A stretch of 8,004 nucleotides of DNA from contig JBEKYH010000217.1 in assembly GCA_049511115.1 (NCBI GenBank), positions 1 through 8,004 of the forward strand. Direction: 5' to 3'. The position numbers and the translations under genes are program-made. Numbering within the stretch: position 1 is the first letter of the stretch; every line of letters starts with the position of its first letter. The notes under the pieces were generated by a model. That model saw nothing but the letters and a program-made list of their open reading frames with translations. It ran no database searches and was not told the DNA's origin. Shown piece by piece: positions 1 to 5,741 of this stretch. The DNA is from JBEKYH01 sp049511115 (GTDB taxonomy: Bacteria > Planctomycetota > Phycisphaerae > Tepidisphaerales > Tepidisphaeraceae).

Positions 1-133
1 GTGCCGGGGAATTTGAAGCTCGTCGCGCCGGAAGTGGATCCCAAGGGGCGGGCCAGTTACCTGGGCAATGTCGTGGCCCGGGCCAAGCAGAGCGGGATCA
101 AGCCGCTGGTCTTTGTCAGCGGGGCGGCGCGGC
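1..133 (+). pseudogene. Internal fragment of a TIM-barrel isomerase/epimerase gene (partial duplicate)
   Basis: These bases align without gaps to 665-797 of the intact gene at 488-1267, with 9 mismatches in 133 (93% identity), and correspond to its residues 60-103. The alignment begins at the window edge, so homology may extend further left. Identity stops abruptly after base 133. The reading frame continues with unrelated residues to a stop at 247-249, so the metal-binding and C-terminal parts of the fold are missing. I read it as a truncated paralogue or duplication remnant. GTG at position 1 aligns with an internal valine codon and is not a true start. All nine mismatches are transversions and all change the amino acid (see findings). 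It could also be the end of a rearranged gene whose 5' part lies outside the window. Confidence 0.75.
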
Positions 134-289
134 TCGCCTCTGAATCTGAAGATGAAAGGTTCCCGCAGCGTTGGCTCCCAGTTCCGCCGCGGCCGCATGC
201 AGAAAGGGCTGCATGTCCGCCAGATTTATTTCGAGCTCCAAATGAGTGAATGTGTCATCGCTGACAACGACTGAGTTTACGTTTGCCAT
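116..289 (-). CDS. Doubtful 57-aa ORF, probably truncated at a rearrangement junction
   Basis: Reading leftward from ATG at 289, an ORF of 57 codons ends at TGA (118-116). The first fifty or so residues look protein-like (a stretch FTHLELEINLADMQPFL, then an Ala-rich segment). The last residues (RRAAPPR) come from the opposite strand of the duplicated fragment at 1-133. The natural end of the protein, if it is one, would therefore have been lost at the junction near 133. There is no good Shine-Dalgarno sequence, only GACCT just before the ATG. I do not recognise a family. It may be the 5' remnant of a disrupted gene or a chance ORF. Confidence 0.2.
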   Translation of the reverse strand: MANVNSVVVSDDTFTHLELEINLADMQPFLHAAAAELGANAAGTFHLQIQRRAAPPR

Positions 290-487
290 AGGTCAATCAT
301 AGGCCGAATTGAGCCGAGGCGAAGTATTCTTCAATTTGAGCCTTTGCCCTGTCGGTCCTCTGTCCTGTCGGTTCCCGCTGGCATTCCCCTCCCCTCATCC
401 ATTACCATTCCCGCTTGAATTAACATACGAACCAAGGCTGGACTAAATCGACCTGACTCATCGCCCCCGATTTTACGAAAGGCCCCC
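134..487. other. Stretch without a confident gene, upstream of the TIM-barrel gene
   Basis: About 350 bases separate the fragment from the next gene. The left half carries only the doubtful minus-strand ORF. The right half (290-487) shows no coding pattern on either strand that I would accept. It presumably holds the promoter of the gene at 488, but I see no convincing -35/-10 pair. A 9-base direct repeat, CCTGTCGGT, occurs at 348-356 and 364-372 (period 16) with related CTCTGT/CCTGT words between. Confidence 0.5.
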
Positions 488-1267
488 ATGCTCTTCGGCA
501 TCTGCACATCCGTCGCCAATGCTCCGGCCGCTAAGGCGGCGGGGTGGGATTTTGTGGAGGAACACGTTCAAAACTTTCTGCAGGGGCTGGCGCCCGATTC
601 GCAATGGAATGGGGACAAGGTGGCCGCGGCGTCGCCCCTGCCGATACTGGCGGCTTGCTGTCTGGTGCCGGGGAATTTGAAGATCGTCGGGCCGGAAGTG
701 GATGCCAAGGGGCTGGCCAGTTACATGGGCAATGTCGTGGCCCGGGCCAAGAAGTGCGGGATCAAGACGCTGGTCTTTGGCAGCGGGGCGGCGCGGCGCG
801 TGCCGGAGGGTTGGCCGCGCGAAAAGGCGGCGGAGCAGATTCTTTCGTTTTCACAAATGGGCGCGGGGTTGGGGGCGAAACATGGGGTGATGATCGTCAT
901 CGAGCACCTCAACGCGGGGGAGTGCAATATCGTGAACTCGATTGCCGAGGGGATGACCTATGTCGCCAAGGTGAACCAGCCCAGTTTCCAATGCCTCGCG
1001 GATTGTTATCATTGGTGGCTCGAAAAAGAGCGGCCCGAGGATTTGCGGGCGGCGCTGCCGTCGATTAAGCACGTGCATGTGTCCGACCTGGAGGGTCGCC
1101 TGCCCCCCGGTGAATCCGGCAAATCCGACTTTCGGCCGTTCTTTCGCCTCCTCAAGGAGGGGGGGTATAATCGGACGATCAGCGTGGAGGCGCTGGGATT
1201 CGAGGATATCGCCGGCAAAGGACCGCGCGTGCTGGCGTTCTTGAAGAAACAGTGGGCGGAAGCTTAA
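488..1267 (+). CDS. Sugar phosphate isomerase/epimerase (xylose isomerase-like TIM barrel)
   Basis: The 259-aa protein has the size and motif order of the AP-endonuclease-2/xylose-isomerase-like TIM-barrel family, metal-dependent enzymes that isomerise or epimerise keto-sugars and small ketoacids in the cytoplasm. Likely metal ligands in order are E139 in VIEHLN (strand 4), D172 and H175 in LADCYHWW, H197 in KHVHVSD, and E234 in ISVEA. These are the usual Glu-Asp/His-His-Glu set, so the enzyme looks intact. There is no signal peptide or membrane segment. ATG 488 is the first good start, and a weak GAAAGG lies 5-6 nt upstream. Hydroxypyruvate isomerase belongs to this superfamily and has similar length, and the next gene is a glyoxylate-type aminotransferase, but substrate cannot be told from motifs alone. 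Residues 60-103 are duplicated at the window's left edge. A repeat element begins 17 nt after the stop. Confidence 0.85.
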   Translation: MLFGICTSVANAPAAKAAGWDFVEEHVQNFLQGLAPDSQWNGDKVAAASPLPILAACCLVPGNLKIVGPEVDAKGLASYMGNVVARAKKCGIKTLVFGSGAARRVPEGWPREKAAEQILSFSQMGAGLGAKHGVMIVIEHLNAGECNIVNSIAEGMTYVAKVNQPSFQCLADCYHWWLEKERPEDLRAALPSIKHVHVSDLEGRLPPGESGKSDFRPFFRLLKEGGYNRTISVEALGFEDIAGKGPRVLAFLKKQWAEA

Positions 1268-1284
1268 GAATAAGAAGAGAAGAC

Positions 1285-1427
1285 TCACCACAGAGGACAC
1301 AGAGGACGCAGAGGTAAAAACAAAACAAAGAAGAATTGGTCCATGCGATTTGGCGCGAGAAATGTCAGATGACTTAAATTGAAAGGGTTCCTTCTGACCT
1401 CTGTGTCCTCTGCGTCCTCTGTGGTGA
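1285..1427. repeat. Inverted-repeat element A (CAGAGGACA-type arms)
   Basis: The left arm 1285-1315 and right arm 1397-1427 are 31 nt each and complementary at 29 of 31 positions. Each arm is a degenerate tandem repeat of a 9-nt unit, CAGAGGACA/CAGAGGACG, starting TCACCA. The two mismatches swap the A and G variants between consecutive units. The 81-nt interior is A-rich next to the left arm (TAAAAACAAAACAAAGAAG), pyrimidine-rich next to the right arm (GGTTCCTTCTG), and has no ORF. The element starts 17 nt after the TIM-barrel stop and ends 45 nt before the aminotransferase start. As RNA it could fold into a long hairpin. It resembles small palindromic elements seen between genes in many environmental genomes; I cannot assign a named family. 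Confidence 0.85.
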
Positions 1428-1472
1428 ATATTTAATTGTTTTAATCAAAAAGTTTTAATTGGAAGGTGCAAC

Positions 1473-2618
1473 ATGCTCATGAAATATCGTCTCTACACAC
1501 CCGGCCCGACCAGCGTTCCTGACGCGACGCTTTTGGAGTTGGCCAAGCCGGTGCATCATCATCGGACGGGCGAATTCCGCACGCTGTTCAGCGAGGTGCA
1601 GGAGAATCTCCAGTACGTCTATCAGACCAAGAACACCGTGCACACCATCACCGGCTCGGGCACGGGCGCTTTTGAAGCCGCCCTCACCAGCACGCTGGCT
1701 CCGGGCAACAAGGCTCTCTGTGTGGTGAACGGCAAGTTTGCCGAGCGGTGGAGCAGCATGTGCACCACCTTTGGCGTTGAGCACAAGGACATCAAGCTGG
1801 AATACGGCGTCCACGTGACGGCCGAGCAGATCGCCAATGAGCTGAAGGCGGCCAAGTACGACGCGGTGATCCTGGTTCACAGCGAGACCAGCACGGCGAC
1901 CGTCTGCGACCTGGAGTCGATTGCCAAGGCCGTCCGGGCCAGCGGCGACACGCTGCTGATGGTGGATGGGATTACCAGCATCGGCGCGCTGCCGTTCAAG
2001 ATGGACGACTGGGGCGTGGATGTCGCGGTGACGGGAAGCCAAAAGGCCCTGATGCTGCCGCCGGGGCTTGGGTTTGTGGCCCTTTCGGCGCGAGCCTGGG
2101 CCGCAGCCGACAAGAACAAGACGCAGAAGGAATTCTATTTTGACCTGAAGAAATACCGCAAGAGCATCGAGGACGGCGACACGCCTTTCACGCCGGCCAA
2201 CACGCTGATCGAAGCGCTGAACGTCAGCTTGAAGATGATCAAGGACGAGACCATCGAAGGCGTGTGGAAGCGCACGCACCACATCGCCGAAGCGACACGG
2301 CAGGGATTGAAGGCGCTCGGTTTTGAACTATTCAGCCAGACCCCGGCGGACTCGGTCACAGCCGTGAAATACCCGGTGGGCGTGAGCGACAAGGACTTCC
2401 GCGGCGGCTTGAAGAGCAAGCACAATATCCACGTCGCCGGCGGGCAGGGCACCATGGAAGGCAAAATCTTCCGCGTCAATCACATGGGCTACACTGACGC
2501 CTACGACGCCCTGGCGGTCGTCGCGGCGAGCGAGCATGTGCTCAAGACCCTGGGCAAGCCGGTAACCACCGGAGCCGGTGTCGCCGCGGCGCAGCAGGTT
2601 TTGTCGAAGCTGTTTTGA
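1473..2618 (+). CDS. Class V aminotransferase, alanine/serine-glyoxylate type
   Basis: This 381-aa protein is a full-length fold-type I PLP enzyme of the alanine-glyoxylate / serine-glyoxylate / phosphoserine-like branch of class V aminotransferases, acting in the cytosol. It opens with YTPGPTSVP and HHHRTGEF, typical of this branch. GSGTGAFEAAL (61-71) forms the phosphate-binding turn. D165 in MVDGITSIG should contact the pyridine nitrogen. K191 in TGSQKALMLPPG is the Schiff-base lysine. R334 in FRVNHMG is the expected carboxylate-binding arginine. All key residues are present. The start at ATG 1473 is favoured over ATG 1479 because GGAAGG at 1461-1466 gives 6 nt spacing to 1473 and 12 nt to 1479. 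The exact amino donor (Ala, Ser or Asp) cannot be read from the sequence. It is probably monocistronic, ending at the terminator-like hairpin 2698-2724. Confidence 0.88.
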   Translation: MLMKYRLYTPGPTSVPDATLLELAKPVHHHRTGEFRTLFSEVQENLQYVYQTKNTVHTITGSGTGAFEAALTSTLAPGNKALCVVNGKFAERWSSMCTTFGVEHKDIKLEYGVHVTAEQIANELKAAKYDAVILVHSETSTATVCDLESIAKAVRASGDTLLMVDGITSIGALPFKMDDWGVDVAVTGSQKALMLPPGLGFVALSARAWAAADKNKTQKEFYFDLKKYRKSIEDGDTPFTPANTLIEALNVSLKMIKDETIEGVWKRTHHIAEATRQGLKALGFELFSQTPADSVTAVKYPVGVSDKDFRGGLKSKHNIHVAGGQGTMEGKIFRVNHMGYTDAYDALAVVAASEHVLKTLGKPVTTGAGVAAAQQVLSKLF

Positions 2619-2697
2619 GTCTCTTAGGATTCGATAAGAGGAATGAACGCTGAGGCGCGGAGGCGCTGAGGAAGAAAAGACGGAGAAATCCGAGAAA

Positions 2698-2724
2698 GTC
2701 GCTCAGAAATGGGCGGCTTTTTTT
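2698..2724 (+). terminator. Probable Rho-independent terminator after the aminotransferase
   Basis: GTCGCTC (2698-2704) pairs with GGGCGGC (2711-2717) over 7 bp including two G-U pairs. The loop is the six bases AGAAAT, and seven T residues follow at 2718-2724. It lies 80 nt after the aminotransferase stop and inside repeat element B. The wobble pairs make the stem moderate, but the uninterrupted T run supports termination of plus-strand transcription. Confidence 0.55.
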
Positions 2725-3003
2725 GTGCGCGCGGTGTACAATTGCACCGTGGTGCCGCGTTGGTTCAGTATCGCTACTGTCATGTCGATTGTGTTGCTTA
2801 TTGGCGTCGCGTTGCCGGGCGGCACGATTCTCCATACGGGTGGCCATAACTTTGTGCATACGGTTTTGGGCTCCTTCGATCTGTCCGATGATTGGGTGGA
2901 CATGTGGTCTTGTGCGATGATCGCTCTGATGATCCTTGGAGTCTTACTACCACCCGTATGGGTCGTATTGTGGATGATTGAAAAGATCCGAACCTCATCT
3001 TGA
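2725..3003 (+). CDS. Small two-helix membrane protein, unknown function
   Basis: This ORF encodes up to 92 aa with two clear hydrophobic segments, FSIATVMSIVLLIGVALPGG (about residues 14-33) and a longer one after MWSCAMIALMIL (about 60-84). A short polar loop rich in His and Asp separates them (HTGGHNFVH, SFDLSDDW). I do not recognise a family. The start is uncertain: GTG 2725 directly abuts a terminator T run and has no Shine-Dalgarno, while GTG 2752 (giving MPRWFSIAT) or ATG 2782 would suit transcription from the TACAAT box at 2737-2742. The stop TGA is followed by a perfect 7-bp hairpin at 3013-3033. Two counted lines (2761-2880) are 53% and 52% G+C against 68% for 1981-2040 in the previous gene. 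The ORF is enclosed by the arms of repeat B, so it may be cargo of that element. Confidence 0.45.
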   Translation: MRAVYNCTVVPRWFSIATVMSIVLLIGVALPGGTILHTGGHNFVHTVLGSFDLSDDWVDMWSCAMIALMILGVLLPPVWVVLWMIEKIRTSS

Positions 3004-3012
3004 TTCCAATAT

Positions 3013-3033
3013 GAAGAGATTGAATTTCTCTTC
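3013..3033 (+). terminator. Hairpin just after the small membrane ORF
   Basis: GAAGAGA (3013-3019) and TCTCTTC (3027-3033) form a perfect 7-bp stem with a 7-nt loop (TTGAATT), nine bases after the ORF's stop codon. On the plus strand it is followed by TTTCC, a weak U tract. The stem is A/T-rich, so termination strength is doubtful. It could equally stabilise the mRNA 3' end. Confidence 0.35.
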
Positions 3034-3078
3034 TTTCCTACCTCTGCGCCTCGGCGCCTCAGCGTTCATCCTCTTTTT

Positions 3079-4944
3079 TTATTTAAGTGACGCCTCACTG
3101 GGCGCGCCGGCCCCGCCGTTGAGGACGTTGAGCAGGGTGTCGGTGGTGTAGATGGACGCCAATCCCACGGGTTGCGTCGCGTCCGGAAGATATACCGCGG
3201 TATATGGGATGCCCTCGCTTCCCAGTTGATTGCGCAGGTCCCAGCCGGGGGCGTCGTGGTCGGTGAGGTCGGCTTTCAGGGTGACCACAGCCAGGTGGCG
3301 AAGGGCGTTGAGGGTGCGCGGGTCGTGATAGACGGTCGATTCGACGTATTTGCAATTCAAACACCAGTTGGCGGTGAAGTCGATCAGGACCGTTCTGTGG
3401 TTGGCTCGCGCATCGGCAAGAGCTTGGGCGGAATAGGGTTGCCATTCGACTTGACTCGCAGCGGCGCTGGTCAGTCGCAGAGTAAGGATAAGCGCGCCGC
3501 CGAGGATGGCGACGGCCATCGCCGTCGAGATGTAGAGGGCGGTCGAGGATTTGGCGATCTGCGACGTCCGGGCCACGAGATACAAACACGCCCACACCGC
3601 GACGGCGAAGACCACCCACCATTGATTCGGCTCGCCTACCAGTTCGAGGCCGGCGAAAAATGCCGCGGAGCCGAGCATCAGGAAGCCCATCATCTGCTTG
3701 ACCAGTTCTGAAAACGCGCCGGTTCGCGGGAAGCGGCGGGCCACTTCGGGGAAGGCGGACAGGAGCAGATAGGGCGAGGCCATTCCGCAGCCGACGGTGG
3801 TGACGAGTAGGAAGCCCTCGATGCGCGGCAGGGTCAGGGCGAATCCCAATACCGGCGGAAAAAGCGGGGCGGTGCACGGGGTGGAGAGCACCGCCGTGAG
3901 GCAGCCCCAGAGGAAGTTGCCGCTCAGGGTGTCATGGCGGAAATCCAGACCGTAAATGCTGGTGGGAAGGTTCACGCTGAATGCGCCCAGCATTCCAAAG
4001 CCCAGCGCCCCGAGAATCACCGCGACGCTCCAGACAAACCAGGGGTAGGAGAATTGCTGGCCCCAGGTGATCTGGCTGCCAAACAGGCTCTTACTGAGCA
4101 GCACCACCATGCCCAGCGCCGCGAAAATCGCGACCAGGCCCAGGGAGAAAATAAAACCTAACAGCAGCGAGCGGGCGCGGCTATGTTGCGAAGCCTCATA
4201 AAACCCGACCGCTTTCACCGGCAATACCGGCAGCACGCACGGGACGACATTGAAAATGATCCCCGCCATGAATGCGATCAGGGCGGCGAGAAAAACGGAA
4301 TGCTGGTTGAGGTCGATTGACTGGCCGAACAGACTAACCGTGGTTTGGCCGCCGCCGATGGTCATCGCCGGCATGGCAGGCTGAGTCGTCGGCTGCGTCG
4401 CGGGCGGGCCAGTCTCGGGCATATTGGCGAACAGATCGGCGTTCGCAGGCGTCACCGCCTCCGTGGCGGCGACGATTGTCGTCTGAATGGAAAACGCCGG
4501 ATGCTCCGGGGCAAAGCAGGTGTTTTCGTTGCAGGCTTGGAAGGTCAGTTTGCCGCTGAGAGTCGCAGCGCCCAGCGGTGCATCGGATTTCACTTTAACG
4601 GGCAAGTAGATAATGACGCGGCCGGTATAGACGCTCAGTTTTCCCAGGGCCGCATATGTTTCGATATCGCCCGGCGGATAGATCGGGTCGCCGAAGGTGA
4701 CCTGCGGGTTATCGTCGGCTTTGACCTCAAATTTGATGAGATCGTCGCTGAGAGGCGTGTGCGATTGCGCATGCAATCCGCTGTGCACATCCACGACGAC
4801 CGCGACCACCGCATCTTTCCCAGCCTGCAATGCCGAGACGTTCAGCGCCGAAGAAACATCCGCGCTGGTGCGCGCGAACGCGCTGCCCGCATGCAAGACC
4901 CCCAATAGCAGAACCGCCCCGATTGAATAAATTCGATTTCCCAT
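3079..4944 (-). CDS. dsbD: DsbD-family thiol:disulfide interchange protein
   Basis: The 621-aa protein has all three DsbD parts, so it should carry electrons from cytoplasmic thioredoxin across the inner membrane to periplasmic disulfide reductases or c-type cytochrome maturation. Residues 1-25 are a signal peptide ending AFA. Residues 26-160 are the periplasmic alpha domain with cysteines C138 and C143 in FQACNENTCFAPE (CX4C, against CX5C in E. coli). A Pro/Thr/Gln-rich linker spans 178-193. About eight membrane helices span 216-490, with the paired redox cysteines C236 in NVVPCVLPVLP and C357 in STPCTAPLFPP. The C-terminal thioredoxin-like gamma domain (500-621) has the active site C528-LN-C531 in FTANWCLNCK and the cis-proline P580 in GIPYTAV. 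All six functional cysteines are present. It is divergent from the Rrf2 regulator across 147 bp. An AGTAGG about 6 nt before ATG 4944 may be the ribosome site. Its stop abuts repeat B. Confidence 0.93.
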   Translation of the reverse strand: MGNRIYSIGAVLLLGVLHAGSAFARTSADVSSALNVSALQAGKDAVVAVVVDVHSGLHAQSHTPLSDDLIKFEVKADDNPQVTFGDPIYPPGDIETYAALGKLSVYTGRVIIYLPVKVKSDAPLGAATLSGKLTFQACNENTCFAPEHPAFSIQTTIVAATEAVTPANADLFANMPETGPPATQPTTQPAMPAMTIGGGQTTVSLFGQSIDLNQHSVFLAALIAFMAGIIFNVVPCVLPVLPVKAVGFYEASQHSRARSLLLGFIFSLGLVAIFAALGMVVLLSKSLFGSQITWGQQFSYPWFVWSVAVILGALGFGMLGAFSVNLPTSIYGLDFRHDTLSGNFLWGCLTAVLSTPCTAPLFPPVLGFALTLPRIEGFLLVTTVGCGMASPYLLLSAFPEVARRFPRTGAFSELVKQMMGFLMLGSAAFFAGLELVGEPNQWWVVFAVAVWACLYLVARTSQIAKSSTALYISTAMAVAILGGALILTLRLTSAAASQVEWQPYSAQALADARANHRTVLIDFTANWCLNCKYVESTVYHDPRTLNALRHLAVVTLKADLTDHDAPGWDLRNQLGSEGIPYTAVYLPDATQPVGLASIYTTDTLLNVLNGGAGAPSEASLK

Positions 4945-4989
4945 ATTGCCTACTTTATACCGGGCTCGTGAGATAGTCGCATTAGCTTG

Positions 4990-5027
4990 AACCCTTAAAC
5001 CCTTAAGCCCTAAAACTCTTAAAGCCC
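4990..5027. repeat. Short ACCCTTAA-type tandem repeat between dsbD and the Rrf2 gene
   Basis: About four and a half degenerate copies of an 8-nt unit run in tandem: AACCCTTA, AACCCTTA, AGCCCTAA, AACTCTTA, AAGCCC. Only one orientation is present; I see no inverted partner nearby, unlike elements A, B and C. It lies 45 nt upstream of the dsbD start and 64 nt upstream of the Rrf2 start, a position that fits either a set of direct-repeat operator sites or a lone half of an intergenic repeat. Confidence 0.6.
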
Positions 5028-5063
5028 CTCGCTTGCTTGACGCCGCCCTCCAAGAAACTTAGC

Positions 5064-5086
5064 CTCCCAACCATTCACCTTGGGAG
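5064..5086 (+). promoter_or_regulatory. Leader hairpin covering the Rrf2 Shine-Dalgarno
   Basis: CTCCCAA (5064-5070) and TTGGGAG (5080-5086) form a perfect 7-bp stem with a 9-nt loop. The Shine-Dalgarno GGGAG used for the TTG start at 5092 lies entirely in the 3' side of the stem, so folding would hide it. The Shine-Dalgarno to start spacing is 5 nt, and this decides the start at 5092 over the upstream TTG at 5080, which has no ribosome site and would itself lie in the stem. Confidence 0.5.
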
Positions 5087-5091
5087 CCGCC

Positions 5092-5535
5092 TTGCGCCTG
5101 TCCAAACGGACTGAATACGGTATCCGTGCCATCGTTCGGCTCGCCCAGCTTGGGCCGGCACATTATGTACAGTCGCGGGACCTGGCCGGATTGGAAGAAA
5201 TCCCGCCCAAATTCCTCGAGGCCATCCTCCTGGCCCTTCGCCGCGGCGGATTCCTCGAGAGCAAGGTCGGCAGCGGCGGCGGATATCGCCTCTCGCGCGA
5301 GGCGCGGGATATTCCCGTGGGAGATCTGGTCCGCCGCCTCGAGGGGCGACTGACCATCAAGGACAAATCCGAACCATCGACCACCGATATCACCGGCGGC
5401 AAGGTGGCCGTCCGATTGCTGAACGACAAGCTTACGGAGGCTACGGATCAGGTGCTGGATCAGATGACTCTGGAACAACTCGTCGATCACGTCAACCGCG
5501 CGGCGACGGGGCATCAGGCGATGTATTACATCTGA
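5092..5535 (+). CDS. Rrf2-family transcriptional regulator (cysteine-free)
   Basis: The 147-aa protein begins MRLSKRTEYGIRAIVRLAQL, the classic Rrf2 N-terminus. A winged helix-turn-helix follows: the recognition region is about residues 26-50 (VQSRDLAGLEEIPPKFLEAIL) and the wing is KVGSGGGYRLSR (59-69). An amphipathic dimerisation helix lies near 107-136. Rrf2 proteins are dimeric cytoplasmic DNA-binding regulators. Members such as IscR and NsrR bind an Fe-S cluster through three cysteines, but this protein has no cysteine at all, so it cannot hold that cluster in the usual way and is more like the CymR-type members that sense through a partner or ligand. It starts at TTG. It is divergent from dsbD across 147 bp, so control of dsbD and itself is a reasonable guess. 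Repeat C begins 23 nt after the stop. Confidence 0.85.
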   Translation: MRLSKRTEYGIRAIVRLAQLGPAHYVQSRDLAGLEEIPPKFLEAILLALRRGGFLESKVGSGGGYRLSREARDIPVGDLVRRLEGRLTIKDKSEPSTTDITGGKVAVRLLNDKLTEATDQVLDQMTLEQLVDHVNRAATGHQAMYYI

Positions 5536-5558
5536 CGCGCCCGAAGAAAAGGCGGATG

Positions 5559-5651
5559 AACCGCCAAGACGCAAAGAACGCCAAGACAAAACCAAGTTCA
5601 AAAGACCTCGCCGCTCTTTCTTCCTTGGCGTTCTTGGCGGCCTTGGCGGTT
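5559..5651. repeat. Inverted-repeat element C (CGCCAAGAA-type arms)
   Basis: The left arm 5559-5587 and right arm 5622-5651 are inverted copies. Outer AACCGCCAAG and inner AAGAACGCCAAG match exactly; the middle differs by one indel and a few bases. The unit is about 9 nt (CGCCAAGAC, GCAAAGAAC, GCCAAGACA). The 34-nt interior starts A-rich (AAAACCAAGTTCAAAAG) and ends pyrimidine-rich (GCTCTTTCT), the same polarity as elements A and B. It lies 23 nt after the Rrf2 stop and 90 nt before galU. It could fold into a strong stem-loop in RNA or single-stranded DNA. Confidence 0.8.
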
Positions 5652-5741
5652 AAAATTTCGGCGACTTCCTCCTATCCTTCCCGCGCTATACGATGCGGTT
5701 TGGATAAACCATTTTCTTGATACAGGACAGGAGGCTCTTCG

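Larger units (their letters stand above)
2636..3075. repeat. Inverted-repeat element B (GCTGAGGC-type arms) enclosing a small ORF
   Basis: The left arm 2636-2671 and right arm 3041-3075 are inverted copies. The outer parts share AAGAGG, then (after one indel) ATGAACGCTGAGGCGC without mismatch; two single mismatches follow toward the inner end. The arms have an 8-nt period (GCTGAGGC, GCGGAGGC, GCTGAGGA). As in element A, the interior edge is A-rich on the left (AAGAAAAGA) and pyrimidine-rich on the right (TTCTCTTCTTTCC). The interior is about 370 nt and contains a hairpin with a T run, a membrane-protein ORF and a second hairpin. The left arm starts 17 nt after the aminotransferase stop; the right arm ends 3 nt from the dsbD stop on the other strand. 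A perfect 6-bp stem CTCTTA/TAAGAG (2621-2626, 2635-2640) overlaps the left edge. Confidence 0.8.

Noticed and set aside
1..133. Diversity-generating retroelement template/variable repeat pair
   Set aside because: Only four of nine differing sites are A in the intact copy and one in the fragment, and no reverse transcriptase is in the window, so adenine-specific mutagenesis does not explain the pattern.
348..372. CCTGTCGGT direct repeat as a regulatory site
   Set aside because: Two 9-nt copies in a pyrimidine-rich leader with no promoter alignment; mentioned in the description of the stretch but not given a function.
331..519. 62-codon minus-strand ORF upstream of the isomerase
   Set aside because: It overlaps the start of the isomerase gene, has no ribosome site I can see and no recognisable family features.
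851..1300. 149-codon minus-strand ORF over the isomerase gene
   Set aside because: Antisense shadow of a gene with intact metal-binding motifs; its N-terminus also reads through repeat element A.
1285..1427. CRISPR-like array in the CAGAGG repeats
   Set aside because: Units are 9 nt and contiguous without spacers, and the second set is inverted; this is not CRISPR architecture.
1455..2282. 275-codon ORF on the minus strand
   Set aside because: It lies opposite the class V aminotransferase, whose catalytic motifs are complete, and its His/Arg/Val-rich composition is typical of an antisense shadow.
4345..4908. 187-codon plus-strand ORF opposite dsbD
   Set aside because: Arg/Gly-rich antisense shadow of the DsbD alpha domain.
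5080..5091. TTG 5080 as the Rrf2 start
   Set aside because: It has no ribosome site and lies in the leader stem; TTG 5092 has GGGAG at 5 nt and gives the canonical MRLSKRTEYG N-terminus.
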